64,000 nt of DNA from Tetrahymena elliotti 4EA (GCA_000231825.2 JH720383.1:1-64000); one strand, 5' to 3'. Positions 42,201 through 54,650 are shown, counted from the stretch's first letter. A program made the numbers and translations. The notes: generated by a model not told the origin, from the sequence alone.

Positions 42201-45200
42201 AATCTTCATTTTAATGTTTAAGATCCCATAGATAACTCCCTTCAGTAGTTGCAAATACTTTTTTATAGGATTAACTACCATCAGCAATAGAATTCTTTTT
42301 TTCATGATGAGCTTCTGATTCCTAGTGTTAATTTTATTGATATGTATGGATTTCTCTTTATTTAGAAATATTATCTTTCGACTGCATTTAAGCATTTGCT
42401 AGATATTAAGAAGTTTACAATTAATTTAATCCTGCCTATTCAAATAATTTCTCATCTTCAGTTTTATTAGATTGTTTATTGATATACTTTATTATATTAC
42501 TGCTTAATAAATTTTGATTCACTGAATTTGTAATTGAACCTGAAGATTTTTGTAAAGCTGATAAAGCTAGTTAGCCTTAAGAAGACTAGTTCAATGCAGA
42601 ATTACTCATTAATATTTGTGGATATCCTTAAGTATTTGAATGAGGAGTTGATTATTCACCCTTTCTCTTATTTTTTTACTACCCAAAATCATTTTTCTTT
42701 GAAACTCTTTCCTCTAATTAAATAAATTAATTTTCTATTAAGAGTGATTAATTTATGAATAAAGTTTAAATAATTTTTTTATTTAATTATTTTTATTTTT
42801 TATGTTTAATTAAATAAAAAAGTTTGAAAAAGTAAAATAAAAAAATGAATACTTTCTTTCATGAAATAAATGTTGTGTTTGGCTCCATCTTTGCTTTAGA
42901 TTTGAATCTGTTATTTATGGTGGCCTTAATTTATTATTTTTCCTTAGGGAGTATTTGAGAGAGAATTTGTTTAATCTGTATTGTTCTATTACTATCCACT
43001 TCTATAATTGAGTGAAGTGCTATTTACAAGAAAATTTATTGCTTGCTGTTATAAAGCTTACTGATAACTATTAATTTCTTCTTTTTAAAGTGTATTTTAT
43101 TGACTATTTTTATTTGATTCTGTTAGGCTATTTGTTTATTTATGAGTTTTTGATGAATTTATAGGTGAGACATTTGGTTGATTGGGTGACATGTTCTTTT
43201 CAGAAGTTTCTCTTTTTTCATATTTACTTATATCTTGCTGGTTAATTTCAACTTTATTAATTATCTCATCTATATTTTGGATATTACATTACTTATTTTA
43301 TTAAACAAATTGCTAGTCTGTTTGGTTCTATGAAGAAATTTTATTTTATTGAGCAGGATCTGTAAGTGTGTTGAGGTTTTATTGAATTCTTTATGTTATG
43401 GCTGTTAATGTTTATTTAGATGAATTTGATAAAAAAAGGCTATTTACATAACTATTAGATAATCCTTAATTTGCTTGATTGTTGTTTTAAATTAAGTAAT
43501 TGTTGTTAGAATTGTTTTACTAATTTGTATTTGCATTATGATTATTTTAACTATTTTAATGTAAAGCAATTCCTTGGGTTGAATTAGATAAATTTGATTA
43601 AATTGTTTAATTCTGTTATTATTTTTTTGTAAAACTATTTCTGTAGTTATTGTTACCTTGATTATTATAATCATTATTCTTTTTATTTCTGTTTTTGCTT
43701 GTTTCAGGAATTGTTGTTGAGCCTTTCTTTTGTTGTTGCTTGTTAATTACTATTTTTTATCCTTAAGGTGAAATAATATCTGATTATCTATTATGAGTAT
43801 CTAACGACTCACTTTATCCTCTAAATTTTTCTACACTATGGCTAGTTTAATGCTTTATTAGATTAGTTTCATACTTATAATTCATTTATGTTTAAGAAGA
43901 TGGAGTTACAGAACTAATTGGTTTTGTTGTAGCTTGCATTAATGTATTTAACTATTCATTATTGTGCATATTATTTTGTTATTACAACAACATCATTTTG
44001 CTAGCTTAAATCTGCTAAACGTGTTACTGGTATTAATTTTATTGTTAATTTGTTTGTTGCTACGCTGGTAAATTTTATGAAACTATTTACCCAGCCATTT
44101 ATTATGACCTTAATAAGTTCTTTTCACTTCCGTTCCTATTATTGAGGGTCATTCCTGCAAGGATATTCATATTTTATTCATGGATTATTTAATGATTTTA
44201 TGGATTTGAATTATATTCACTTTCTATTTATTTTAGTGATTTAGGACGTTTAGATTATTGGTTTAAAACGTTTTTATTACTTTCTTTTACTGAACTCTAA
44301 CTTGTAGCTGAAACAATAGTTTAAAGTTACTAAGTACTTTGAAGCTTGCTCCTCATTAATTTGTCTTAAACCAAATTTGAAAATGTTCTAGGTGATATTG
44401 CACTTGACTATATACCTTAGCTAGCACTAGAATGAGAGCCATATCCAGAATGAATATTATGTACATTTTAGCTATGAGGTTGTGTAGTAAATTGTTAATT
44501 TTTTTATTGCTACTGGGAAGACAACTATATTTTAACCTTATTCATGAGCTATTATTTTTATGAATTAGCACCTCCTATACTAATAAAGTTGGAATTTGCT
44601 AAATTTGTATTGTTGAATGAGCTTTAGCCTATTTGCTAATTATTTTAGGTATTTTACTTAATGCTATTAATGTTTGCTGGACTATGATTAAAATCTTGAT
44701 TGCTATTAGAATGCTAACTTCCTCCTCCTTCAAACTACCTAGCATCACTGGATAATTATCTTGGATTACTTGAGACAGATGTCTATCCGTTTCTAATCAA
44801 TTTCAATGTCCCAGAAGAATATCTTGTAGATAATATATCAGTCAGTTTATAGTTATTATTGCTATTGTTGGCATGTTATTAAACATTCGAATTACTAACC
44901 TAATTGCTATTTTTTTAGATACTCTCTAAATTAACAGGGATATTCTAAATTGAGTTGATTGCTGTTCCAATTGTTGCTGAATTTTAAAATGCTGAATTTA
45001 TTGTATTCAAATTTTAAGAAGAATGTAAAATACTTGAAACTTATACTGAATTAGTCATTCCTGTTTGGCTTTAATGATTTGTATTAATTGAATTCATCTA
45101 AGGACTCATAAATGTTGAATGCAAATGAGAATTAGTTCTCCCTAACAATTATGAGTAATAATTCTAAGACTAATTTTTTTTAGGTGATGGAACAGTATGA

Positions 45201-45235
45201 TCAAGAGCATTTTTATTATTCAATTTTGCACTCAT
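39211..45235 (-). CDS. Giant Q/N-rich protein, 1,961 residues, two exons
   Basis: Exon 1 is 45235-42853 (MSAKLNNKNALDHTVPSPKK start). Exon 2 is 42713-39211 (ends VNQSFG, TGA). A GTATTC..ATTAG intron of 139 bases lies between. Lengths 2,383 and 3,503 give 1,962 whole codons, which is strong support because the frame was followed line by line through exon 1. Almost the whole protein is Asn, Gln and Ser. Ordered text is limited to a coiled coil near 41,230-40,950 (ISELNQNLKEKDNQLLSLQ) and some Ser-Pro sites. Such prion-like composition is frequent in ciliates and fits a scaffold or RNA-granule component. No domain gives a function. The two exons look like two genes until the intron is recognised. 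Confidence 0.72.
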
Positions 45236-47355
45236 ATTAATTAGCTTTTTGAATTATTTGTATTAGTATGCTTGATTTTAAAGATAATATGATAGATTTT
45301 TTTTATGTTTATACTGCCTCTAAGCTATGGATAAGTAAAGCTTGGCAAATTCTCTCTATGAAACACTAAATCTGCTTTTTACTTTACTGTATAAAAAATT
45401 GTTATTGGTGTATTTATCTTCAATAACTCGGTCAGTACTAATATATTATTCCTATTTTTGATGGGCTTGCTTGTAATGTATGCTATAAATTTATGATTGG
45501 TTTCTTTATATTTCTTTTTTAATTTTAACGAAAAAAAGATTATTATATATAATAAGTAACTTTAATAATGAAATTATCATTAAATATGCTTAATAAATAT
45601 TTCAATTAAACGCCTTATATTCAAATTAATCATTTTGTTTAATTTTTTTATTTACCTTATTAGCGAACAAACAATATGAAAATATTAAATAATATTTTTG
45701 TTAGTGTATATAAGATATAATCTATGATTATTCTTAATAGATTTTAAATTTAATGAAAAAATTCAACCTTTTAAACTTTGTATATTATTTAGAATTCAAT
45801 CAGCCAATTAGTCAATCTTATTTGAAATTAAATAGGAAATACTTTTCCAACAAAATGAATGCTCTTAAATAATCTTCATTTTTTATTTCTTAAAAAGATT
45901 TTTCTTAAATCATTTGATTACTTATTTTTTTTGCTTATTTTTAAAAAATAAAAAAGAATTGATATCTTCAAAATCTATTCCTTAGCTAGGATTTTTTCTC
46001 TGAATTTTTTGACCTATTTTCAAATAAATTATTGATTAAAATTATTATTTTATGAATTATTTTTTATAAAATATATTTATCAATTTCTTTATTTCTAAAT
46101 AAATAACAGTAATCTATTTTCATTTCTTAAAAAATTAAATATTAAAAAGCAGTTTAAAAATGAAATATTTTATATTCTTATATTATCACCACATCAATAA
46201 TAAAATTTTGCTACTAAAATTACTTTTAGAAATTAGTTTCTATTGATCCTATTTATCAACATATTTTTTCATAAATTTTTTGTATTTAATTTTTTCTAAT
46301 ATTTGAATGGCATAGAAAAAAAAAGTGAAATATTTTTAAACTGAAAATATTAAAGAAAATCATATTGAAAAAGATTATTTATTCAATAAATAACTTACAT
46401 TAAAATTTTTAATTTAGGTTAAAAATTACAATTTTTAAAATTAATTAGCACAGAATTATATGGATTTTAAGCAATTTTATTTAATATTGTTATTGAAAAC
46501 TTTAATTCACAAAATAATTTTATTCTATTTTCTTTTATTTTATTCAAATGTATTTAAAAATTATTAAAAATCTATTATTTAATCTGTAAAGTTTAACAAA
46601 TTTCAAATAAAATTAACAATATCATTTATAAATTTATTAGATCAAAAACTCATTAATTCACTTTTTTAAATTCTTAAATAAAATGATAGATAATTATAAT
46701 TGAAAATTAAAGAGACTTTAATATTTTCAAAATGTATTTATCAATTAAACTTAAACAATTTAGAGGATAGAAAAATTAATGATATATATTTATAAATTAT
46801 TATCATAAAAAACTTTTTGAATTTTACTCTTATCTTGAACATTATTTTAACTAAAGCTAAATAATTTAATTTTAAAATATTTAATACCTAATATTTTCAA
46901 AATTAATTTCTTGTAAATAGAAGAAAAAATCATTTTAAAGTTTAAGAAGATTAAATGATTTTAATCTCTAAATAATTTACAATTTGAGATGAAAAAGACA
47001 TGTAAAAGCATGAAAAAATAGAACAAGTTTTCACAAAAGTTATCATAAAATAATTAATGTAGCATTCTTTATTAATTGATAATCAAATTTATTGTTTAAC
47101 AATTAATGAAAAAAGAATACATATTTATTTAGCATCCTTTACGACCCGCTAAGACATGAATGAATCAGAAGGAGATACGAGGAGCATAAGGTGGTTTGTA
47201 TTTAGTAAAAAATAAAATATCAAATTAGAAAATAAATTAAGAAGAAAGCTATTGATTGAATCAAAAACAACTTTCCATTTTTTTAATTAGTTTTAAAAAA
47301 GATTTTGTTGCTTTTTTAATTAATGAATTTTTCTAATTTAAATAATACATTAGAT
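45236..47355. other. Intergenic DNA with a small higher-GC block
   Basis: Nearly 2.1 kb, AT-rich throughout except for about 47,136-47,202, where GC rises sharply (a stretch holding TTTACGACCCGC and GAGATACGAGGAGC). That block has no open reading frame of note and no tRNA features. It could be a small RNA or a remnant; see the findings. Confidence 0.5.
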
Positions 47356-47482
47356 AAAAAAGCATAAAGATGATTAGACGAATGGCATGCTCCTTCCTCC
47401 CTCGATTAGTGAGGGCAGTCGCTAGCGAAAAAGCCTTTCAGCTCCACAGGCACTAGCCATGCATTTTACCATTCATCTAAAT
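47356..47482 (-). ncRNA. Candidate structured RNA with a three-way junction
   Basis: A GC-rich island in very AT-rich DNA that does not code. An outer stem pairs 47374-47385 with 47469-47480, continued by 47385-47389 with 47458-47462 after a bulge. Inside are two hairpins: 47399-47403 with 47411-47415 (loop 7), and 47421-47425 with 47453-47457 stacked on 47433-47436 with 47448-47451. The only imperfect pair of the outer stem is G-U if the minus strand is the RNA but C-A if the plus strand is. The minus strand also runs into six T at 47361-47356, a pol III-type terminator. Both point to a minus-strand transcript of about 110-125 bases. It matches no snRNA, 5S, tRNA, SRP, telomerase or hammerhead core that I know. 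Confidence 0.5.
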
Positions 47483-47554
47483 ACACATTACACATTTTTA
47501 ATTAAATAATTGATTAATGATTTTATTAGATGTTTTAACTTAAAATCAACTAAC

Positions 47555-49104
47555 TCAGTTAGCAGAGTTTTCGAAAGAGAAGGTTCTGATGACACCATCG
47601 GTGAAACCAGCGAATAACTTCTTACCCAAAGCGTTCCAAGCCAAAGAGGTACATTGGGGGTTCTTACCCTCTGTAAATTAAGAAAAAAATTAATTAATAA
47701 ATGAGTATTTAGTATGTAAATATATTTAAAAGTAATTTAAAATAACAAATAACTACTGGATCCTTCGACCTTAGAGATGGGTTCAGCTTCAATGACGCAG
47801 ACGGGAGCCTTAGATTGAGTCATGAGGTTGAAGATCTTGACACCTTGATCGGTACCGACGGCAACCCATTAGAGCTTGGGGTTGAAGGCGATTTGGTTGA
47901 TGGTGGAACCAGCGTCGAATTCTCTTTGAGGATAAGTGAGGTTGAGGATATCCCAGATCAAGAGCTTCTTATCCTTACCACCGGTGGCGATGTACTTACC
48001 GTTGGGGGAGATAGATAAGTAGTTAACGTTGGATTCGTGGGCCTTGAAGGAGTATCTGATTTGGAAGTTAGTGTTCCAGACCTTCAATCTACCGTCCCAA
48101 CCGACAGAGGCGAAGTAAGGAGCGAAGGGTTGAACCTTGGAGGCGGACTTCATGATGGGGGAGTATCTAACGCAAGAAACCTATTTAAAATTAACATAAA
48201 TTTAATAAACATTTACAAATTTATTATTTAAAAAGCCAAAAAAATTGCAGAATATTTATAAACTCTATTAATCCTAGCTACATTTCAGCAAACTATTGAT
48301 TGGAATTCATTCTTATTTCAATCATTAATACCATTTAATAGGCATTAAGTTTTCTCAAAACAATAAATTTATCTCAAATTCTGAGAGAGTTTTCAAATAT
48401 TTTTATCATATTCAATACTATTTTTGAATTATTTAAGTCCCTTTAATAACCCATTAAGTATTTTAGCTATTTAAGTTAGTTATTCCAATATAAATCTTTG
48501 TACATAAGATACAAGTATCTTCAAAATATGCTATTTATATTTTTTAGAATCTACTAAACAATATCTGCAAATTTTTTTAGCTTTTATTTTTTAAAATGTA
48601 TTGTTTTCTTACCCAGTCAGAGTGGTTTTCCTTTTCAGCAGAGGAGAACTTGCATTCACCGAGAATATTCCAGAGCTTGACTTCCTTTTCAGCACCAGCA
48701 GAAAGAATTTGTCTGTTATCAGGGGAGAAGGCAACGGAGTAGACTTCAGATTGGTGACCAACGAATCTCTTGTAGGTGGTACCAGTTCTTAAATCCCACA
48801 ATCTGAGGGTCTTATCCCAAGAGGAGGAGATGGCGAAACAGTTTTCTTGAGAGAGGGCCAAGTCGGAAACGAAGTGGTTGTGACCAGTGAGGGCCTTGTG
48901 GGGGACACCGAAGTAACCGTTTTGTTCTTCTTCGTACAATTTCCAGATCATGACGGTCTTATCTCTAGAACCAGAGATCAAGACGGGGGAGTCTTCGTTT
49001 TCCTTTTGGGAGAAACCAGAGACAATGGAAGTGACCCAATCGGAGTGACCTTCGAGGATACCTCTCTTGACAACTTGGATATCGAAAGATGAATTATCAG
49101 CCAT
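47555..49104 (-). CDS. RACK1, WD40 scaffold of the 40S ribosomal subunit
   Basis: Exons 49104-48613, 48180-47757 and 47670-47555; 344 codons, 343 residues. The phases fit (ACTGG|GTAAG..AAATAG|GTTTC, then TCCA|GTAGTT..TTTACAG|AGG). Seven WD40 repeats are seen, with signatures such as [50 protein letters not shown] and [12 protein letters not shown]. The N-terminus ([13 protein letters not shown]) and the [18 protein letters not shown] line are diagnostic of RACK1. Known RACK1 sits on the head of the small subunit near the mRNA exit and binds signalling proteins. Length is slightly above the animal protein (about 317). Codons are strongly biased to C- and G-ending forms and reassigned Gln codons are nearly absent, unlike all neighbours, which indicates very high expression. 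Confidence 0.97.
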
Positions 49105-50060
49105 TTTAATTTGTTTGTTTGTTTTGTTTGCTTTTTCTAAATTTTTTAATTTCCTGTGGATTAATTTATTATGACTTCGTAAATCAATACCTTTTAATAC
49201 CTTTTAAATTCTTTTTTCTTTTGGTCTTTAGTTCCTTTACATTCATATTTAATAGACTGTATTAAGTTGAATATCATATCTTAATTATTCCCATTAATTT
49301 TGTACTCAATAACTTTGAATTTACAATGATGCTTTATCATTCATTCATCCATTAAGATTATCTGTAAATATAATAAATATAAATCAAATATTTAAAGTAA
49401 ATTTACTATTTTGGCAAAATCAAAAAATTCATTTTATTTTTTAATTTTTCATCCAAAATTTAGCTTAAAAATATTTTGTATTTATTTTAATTTAAATTAA
49501 ATTTAAATAAAGGTGGGTGATTATTAAATAATATTTGTTTAAAAGATTTAGATTTAAGGATTTTTATTTTTTATTTTTTAACAAATAAAAATTGAAGAAT
49601 ATTTGGATTTGTAAAAAAAATATTAATATTTACATTTAAATCAAATATGATTTTTAGGAATTTATGTGTCTCATTGTCGTGATAGTAAAAATGAGATAAT
49701 AGGTGATATAAAAAAACCTTTTCTTTTATTTTCTTTTATTTTTAACAATACTTAAAAAATTATTTTCTCTATTATCAAAAAAAAAAATAAATAATTTTAA
49801 TATTAATTTAGAAATTTGAAAAAATGAAAGAATCCAGTTTAAATCCTAAATATGAATTTTTTAATCAGTCAATCAATTAGTCATTCATTTGATCATTAAA
49901 TGTAGTTACAAAATAATAAAGATTTATGTAGATAAGTTTGAATTAGAATCTTAACACTAATTAATATCAATCAAATACATAAATTCAATTATTTACAAAT
50001 AAATATTTATTAGCAGATCAATAATTTTCAAAATAATCATTCAATTTACAATTTATAAAA
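49105..50060. other. Divergent promoter region
   Basis: About 950 bases between RACK1 (leftward) and the B-box gene (rightward). The first 60 bases upstream of the RACK1 ATG are T-rich on the plus strand (A-rich leader). No other feature is seen. Confidence 0.5.
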
Positions 50061-52104
50061 ATGAGTTCCAAAGATAAAGATAAAAAGAAATCCAGTAGCA
50101 GCAAGGATAAAAAGGAAAAGAGTGTAGATAAATCCAAGCTAGATAAATCTGAATCAAAGAAGAAAGATAAAGAAAAAAAGGATAAAGATAGCAAGAGTGT
50201 AAAGAGCAAAGATGAAAAATGTAATTTACTTATTAAACATTTTTAAAAATTGCACTTTTAAAAGAAATAATATTCCTTTTTAAGAAATTTACTATTACTG
50301 ATTGTTCTTTTTAAAAGCAATGATGTGAATTAATTTTTAATTTATACTATAGCTGAAGTGTCAGAGGTTGAAGCAGAAATAATTCCTCTACAAGTTCCTG
50401 CTTAATAGTAACCAATAGTACTTTAATAGCCATAGCCAGAATTAGTGTAATTTTGCATTTAAAAAAACTGGAGAGTGATAAATAAAAATCTGAATAAAAT
50501 ATAATAGTGATACTAAAATTTGTGTTCATCATGGAACAGAACTTGTCTATTTTTGTGAAAGTTGTGAAGAGCCTATTTGTAGAAACTGTACAAAGCTAGG
50601 TCCTCATAATAACTAAGTAAATAAATTTTTATTTTCAATATATATTTCATAAAGTAAAAATTTCAAAATTTAATAAAAAATATACCTTTAATATAAAAAG
50701 CTTCATAGAATAAATACTTTAGAAGAATCATTTAAATCTAGAGTTACAAAGCTAAGAGAGGCAATTCAAGGTAATCTTTTAGAAAAGAGAGACCAATTAC
50801 TTGCCTAAATTCATAGAATCGAATATAGAATCGAAGAAATTAAATATGTTAAAACAATTATTGAAAGAGATGCAAGGAATGAATACAGTGGCATTATTGA
50901 AAGATTAAAAAGTGCTGAAGGATAAAAGTTAGCAATTTTATAACATGAAATGGGAGAGTTATAAAAAGATTTAGATCGTATTAATGATTTAGGCCACACA
51001 TTTAGATAGTTTGTTAATAAACCAGAAGATCCTATTGATTTTCTTATTAGAGCTAGATCTTTATATGAAAACATAGAATTTTTAGTTGCAAAACCTTTTA
51101 AAGGTATCTTTTAATTTATCCTTAATAAAGTAGATATTAGAATTTCAAAAATTATTCATAGTAAACATCGAAGTTTATCCATATGATCTGCCAAGAGAAT
51201 TGACTGATATGAGGCTTTAACTTTAAAAAGCTTCAGCTTAGTAAGCATTAATAGATTTTAAAAACGAAGTTATTTGGAAAGTACTTGAAGAAAGAAAAGA
51301 GTAAGAAGAAGAAGTTAAAGCTAAGATGGAAAAAGCTGCTTCTGAAGAAATTAATGAATGGGCTAAGTAAATTTTTGAATTAAAAATAGGTTTAATTTAA
51401 TCTATAAATTAATTTTGTTAGATTGGTTGACAAATTTTCAAATGAATTAAAGAGATACTAGCTTATCTGCTTTTATTGTGGAGTTGCTATGGATGATAAA
51501 TCAATCAATAAAAAGTGCTAAGCTAATTCTAGAGTTCCAGAAAATTGTAAAAAAAATATTTCAACTATAAATCATTGATAAAATTTTTAATAATAAAAGT
51601 TGATGGTTACACAACAAAATTGCCTGATGCCAAATTTAATGGAAATTTAAGACATTTTTTTGGTAAACCTAAAGCTGATTATGTTGACTTAGTAAACACA
51701 GCTAAATCATAGGGATAGAAAAACTCCAGAGGGAAAATTCCTTTTATTCATTTTATTGAAGTATAAATGAATCTAATTAAAAAGCTATGTCAAGAAAGAG
51801 GAATCGACCTATCTAAAATATTTTAAGAACATGATAAATAAGGAAAAGGTAGTAAATTAATTTATTAATATTAAGTTTAATGTTTTTATTTATTAAAGGT
51901 GTAATAAATCAAATTCAATTTGCATATATTCTTAGTGAAATCATAGGCTTAAGTGCAAGTGATTCAGATTAGATTAGAAAATTTTTTGATCCATAAAGTA
52001 AAAATGTGATTGAATATCAAGATATACTTAGAGTAATGGATGATACTTCCTTAGTTGAAAAAATTTACTTAGAAGAAAATTAATAAAATTAAGAATAAGC
52101 TTGA
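50061..52104 (+). CDS. B-box zinc finger, coiled-coil, EF-hand-like protein
   Basis: Exon 1 (50061-50220) encodes a Lys/Ser/Asp-rich start, MSSKDKDKKKSSSSKD. After an intron to 50352 comes a Gln/Pro stretch, then a B-box: ICVHHGTELVYFC, ESC, EEPICRNC, then GPHNNQ and LH, matching C-x2-H-x7-C-x2-C-x4-C-x2-C-x5-H. A long coiled coil follows (LREAIQGNLLEKRDQLLAQI, ERLKSAEGQKLAILQHEM). A Cys-containing segment (CFYCGVAM) comes next. The C-terminus is an EF-hand-like pair: IFQEHDKQGKGVINQIQFAY and FFDPQSKNVIEYQDILRVM. At least six introns are present; most phases fit, but the junction just before the B-box (about 50,430-50,515) is unresolved. Likely a cytoskeletal or signalling protein, by inference. 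Confidence 0.78.
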
Positions 52105-52824
52105 ACATATCAGAAGTGCTTTATGATTATTGTGTGTTTTTATTTGTAATAATATCATAAATATAAGCTAAATTATTTTTCATTTTAACTCAATAAAAAA
52201 TTACTTTTTATTACTATTTGATTTGTGAATCCTTAAAAAAAATATTAATTTTTTTAGGAAATGCTTTAAGAATAAACTCAAATTTAATTCATCATTTGAT
52301 TTTAATTTATGTTTTAATTTTTAATCAAAAGAATATTTTTTTAAATAAAAATTTTTTCGAAATTCATTTAGTGAACTCCAAATTCTTTAAGTAATTTTTA
52401 TAAATTAAAAAATAAAAGAACGAAATTATATTTGAATTTTTACTAATTCTTTTTTAATGATTTGAAACTTTTCATGGAAATAGAAAAATCCCAAAATATT
52501 TTGTATGTCAGCTGATCTGTCTTTTTTTCAAGTTTCAAATAAATTTTCATCAAAATTTTCAATGAGTTTTATTCGAATTTAAATTGCAAATTAAATAATA
52601 AATCCTTGCATTTACTAAATAAGTTTTTCATAAAGAAAAAATTGGATATTAATGTTAACAAAATTAAATAATTTATAAAATTAAAAGTAAATTTATTATC
52701 GGATTTAATAATTAATTTCTCAAAAATTTTTGTTTTTATTTTTTTTTCATAGAATTAATTAATCATAAATAATTAATCAAATTTTTTTGATAATTTTCTT
52801 CAATTTTTAAAAATATAACAAATA
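52105..52824. other. AT-rich intergenic DNA
   Basis: About 720 bases between two plus-strand genes. Nothing coding seen. Confidence 0.55.
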
Positions 52825-54650
52825 ATGTCTTCTGGATATTAATAGCTTTAGAGCTTAGACGATTCTTCAGTACATATTCCTATTTAGCAAGAAAGAGCTT
52901 AGGAATTGTAATTAAAATATTATTTAAGCATAAATATCAAAAAATTAAATAAATAAATAATTTATTAGGTAATCTTTTACCAATTAAGAATAGCATTCTC
53001 ATAATAATCATAGCCATGGACATGGTCAAGATCATGGACACAGCCATTAAGGTCATTCACATAGTCATGGAGGAAGACCTTGCAATTCTAATCATGGTCA
53101 AGTATAATAAGCAGTTCCTTAATAAGGTGGAAAATGCGGTCATAACCATGCACCTGGATAATCTTGTCGCTCAAAATCAAATTCTAATTTTTAGAAACAA
53201 TTCATCAGATTTTTTACTATGTTTATGCCTTGCAATTGCATAGTCTTAGAATACTTTGTAAAAATTATTTTTTGTACAAATGTTAAAAAATCAAATTAAT
53301 GACATTTTGTAACTAAATAAAATTAATGAAGTTATTCTATTTTAAATCAAAAAAAGTGGTTGAATGATACATTAAAGGGAAACGATTTTGAATACTAATG
53401 CTCAACAGTTTTTATGTTTGCTATTTTGTTCATGTGCTTTGTTACTTACTACTAGTGCATCACAATCAAAAACAATCCTACTAAAAGAGTATGTTATTCT
53501 TCCAAATTTTACTAAAAATTCATTAATATAAATGAAGAAATTCTTTTATTTTTTTTATTTTCTTAACTCATATTAAATGATAGTAACCTCCTCCATGTGA
53601 TCCTAGTTTAGTCGATCCTATGTACAGAAATGATTCTACATGCAAAGAATGTAACTCTTGGAAACCTATGAGAGCTAAGCATTGTAGAACATGTGGTGGC
53701 TGTTAGTTAAGAATGGATCACCATTGCCCTTGGATCACTAATTGTGTAGGTCTAAGAAATAACAGATCTTTTTATCTTTTTACTGTTTACATGGCTGTAA
53801 GATTTTGTTAAGAGTTTAGATTAAAAATAATCTTTTTTACTTTAAAATAAAGGCTGGTGCCTCTCAATATTGCTACAGATCCTTAATTTACTTCCAATAT
53901 TTAAATGCTTTAGACAATTTTTGGATTAATAGCTTTTTCTTTTATGTTTATTGGCTATTTACTTGCGTTGTCCTTATTCCTATCACAGTTATGCTTCTTG
54001 GTTTGACTGTATTCCACTCTATGCTTCTTGTTAATAATGCTACCACTCTTGACATTATGGGTGGTTTATCTTTGGGTTTGCCATTTTCACCTCAACAATC
54101 ACTCCCATAAAATAAAAGATCAGTAAAAATTTAGTTTATTTTTATTATTTAATTTTTTAATACAATAAAAGGTAAATCTCTTTAATAGAGGTTTGATATC
54201 TAATATCAGAGATTTCTTTAGTGGTGATATCTTTTTGTTCTGGTGGCCATATACTACCTATACTCCTAATGATGGTAAATAACAATTTTAGAAAATTAAA
54301 AAATAATAAATTATAAATAAATAGGAACATCTTATGAAATGGCTCCTCCCTGTACATTCAATGATATTTAAAATATTGTCTAAAAGTAAATTGTAAACGA
54401 AGATGGTATAGATTTAAATTAACTAGTGACTGATTTCGATAGAAGAATAGAAGCAGAAAAGGAACGTTTGAAAGAGTGTAATTTGTAAGTTGATAACAAG
54501 ATCTATGAATTGTGGAAAGATTTGTAAAATTAAAAGGAAGAAGAATAGAAAAAAGAAGCTTTAAAATTATTAAAATAGCAATAATAATTATAAAATAAAA
54601 CCAAAGAATCTGAAACTGTTCAAAATGAAAAAGAAATCAATATTTTCTGA
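52825..54650 (+). CDS. DHHC-type protein S-palmitoyltransferase with a His-rich N-terminal region
   Basis: Exon 1 is 52825-52907 (MSSGYQQLQSLDD) and exon 2 is 52969-53257; more exons follow to the TGA at 54648-54650. Exon 2 holds a histidine-rich run ([20 protein letters not shown] and on) and then [12 protein letters not shown] membrane segment follows ([17 protein letters not shown]). The zinc-finger core is [21 protein letters not shown], then [13 protein letters not shown]; Cys of DHHC is the acyl acceptor. Two further membrane segments follow ([17 protein letters not shown] and neighbours), then [10 protein letters not shown], a variant of the family's TTxE motif, and [16 protein letters not shown]. 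The tail is a coiled coil ([11 protein letters not shown]). The enzyme adds palmitate to cysteines of membrane-associated proteins. The His-rich part is not a family feature. Confidence 0.92.

Noticed and set aside
47356..47482. Hammerhead ribozyme or H/ACA snoRNA
   Set aside because: A three-way junction is present but there is no CUGANGA core. An ACA lies near the plus-strand 3' end, but a second hairpin and a suitable H box do not, and the G-U/C-A argument favours the minus strand.
47815..49092. Long plus-strand frames opposite RACK1
   Set aside because: They are antisense shadows caused by the GC-rich codon bias of RACK1. Their text is not protein-like, and the WD40 repeats on the minus strand explain the DNA.
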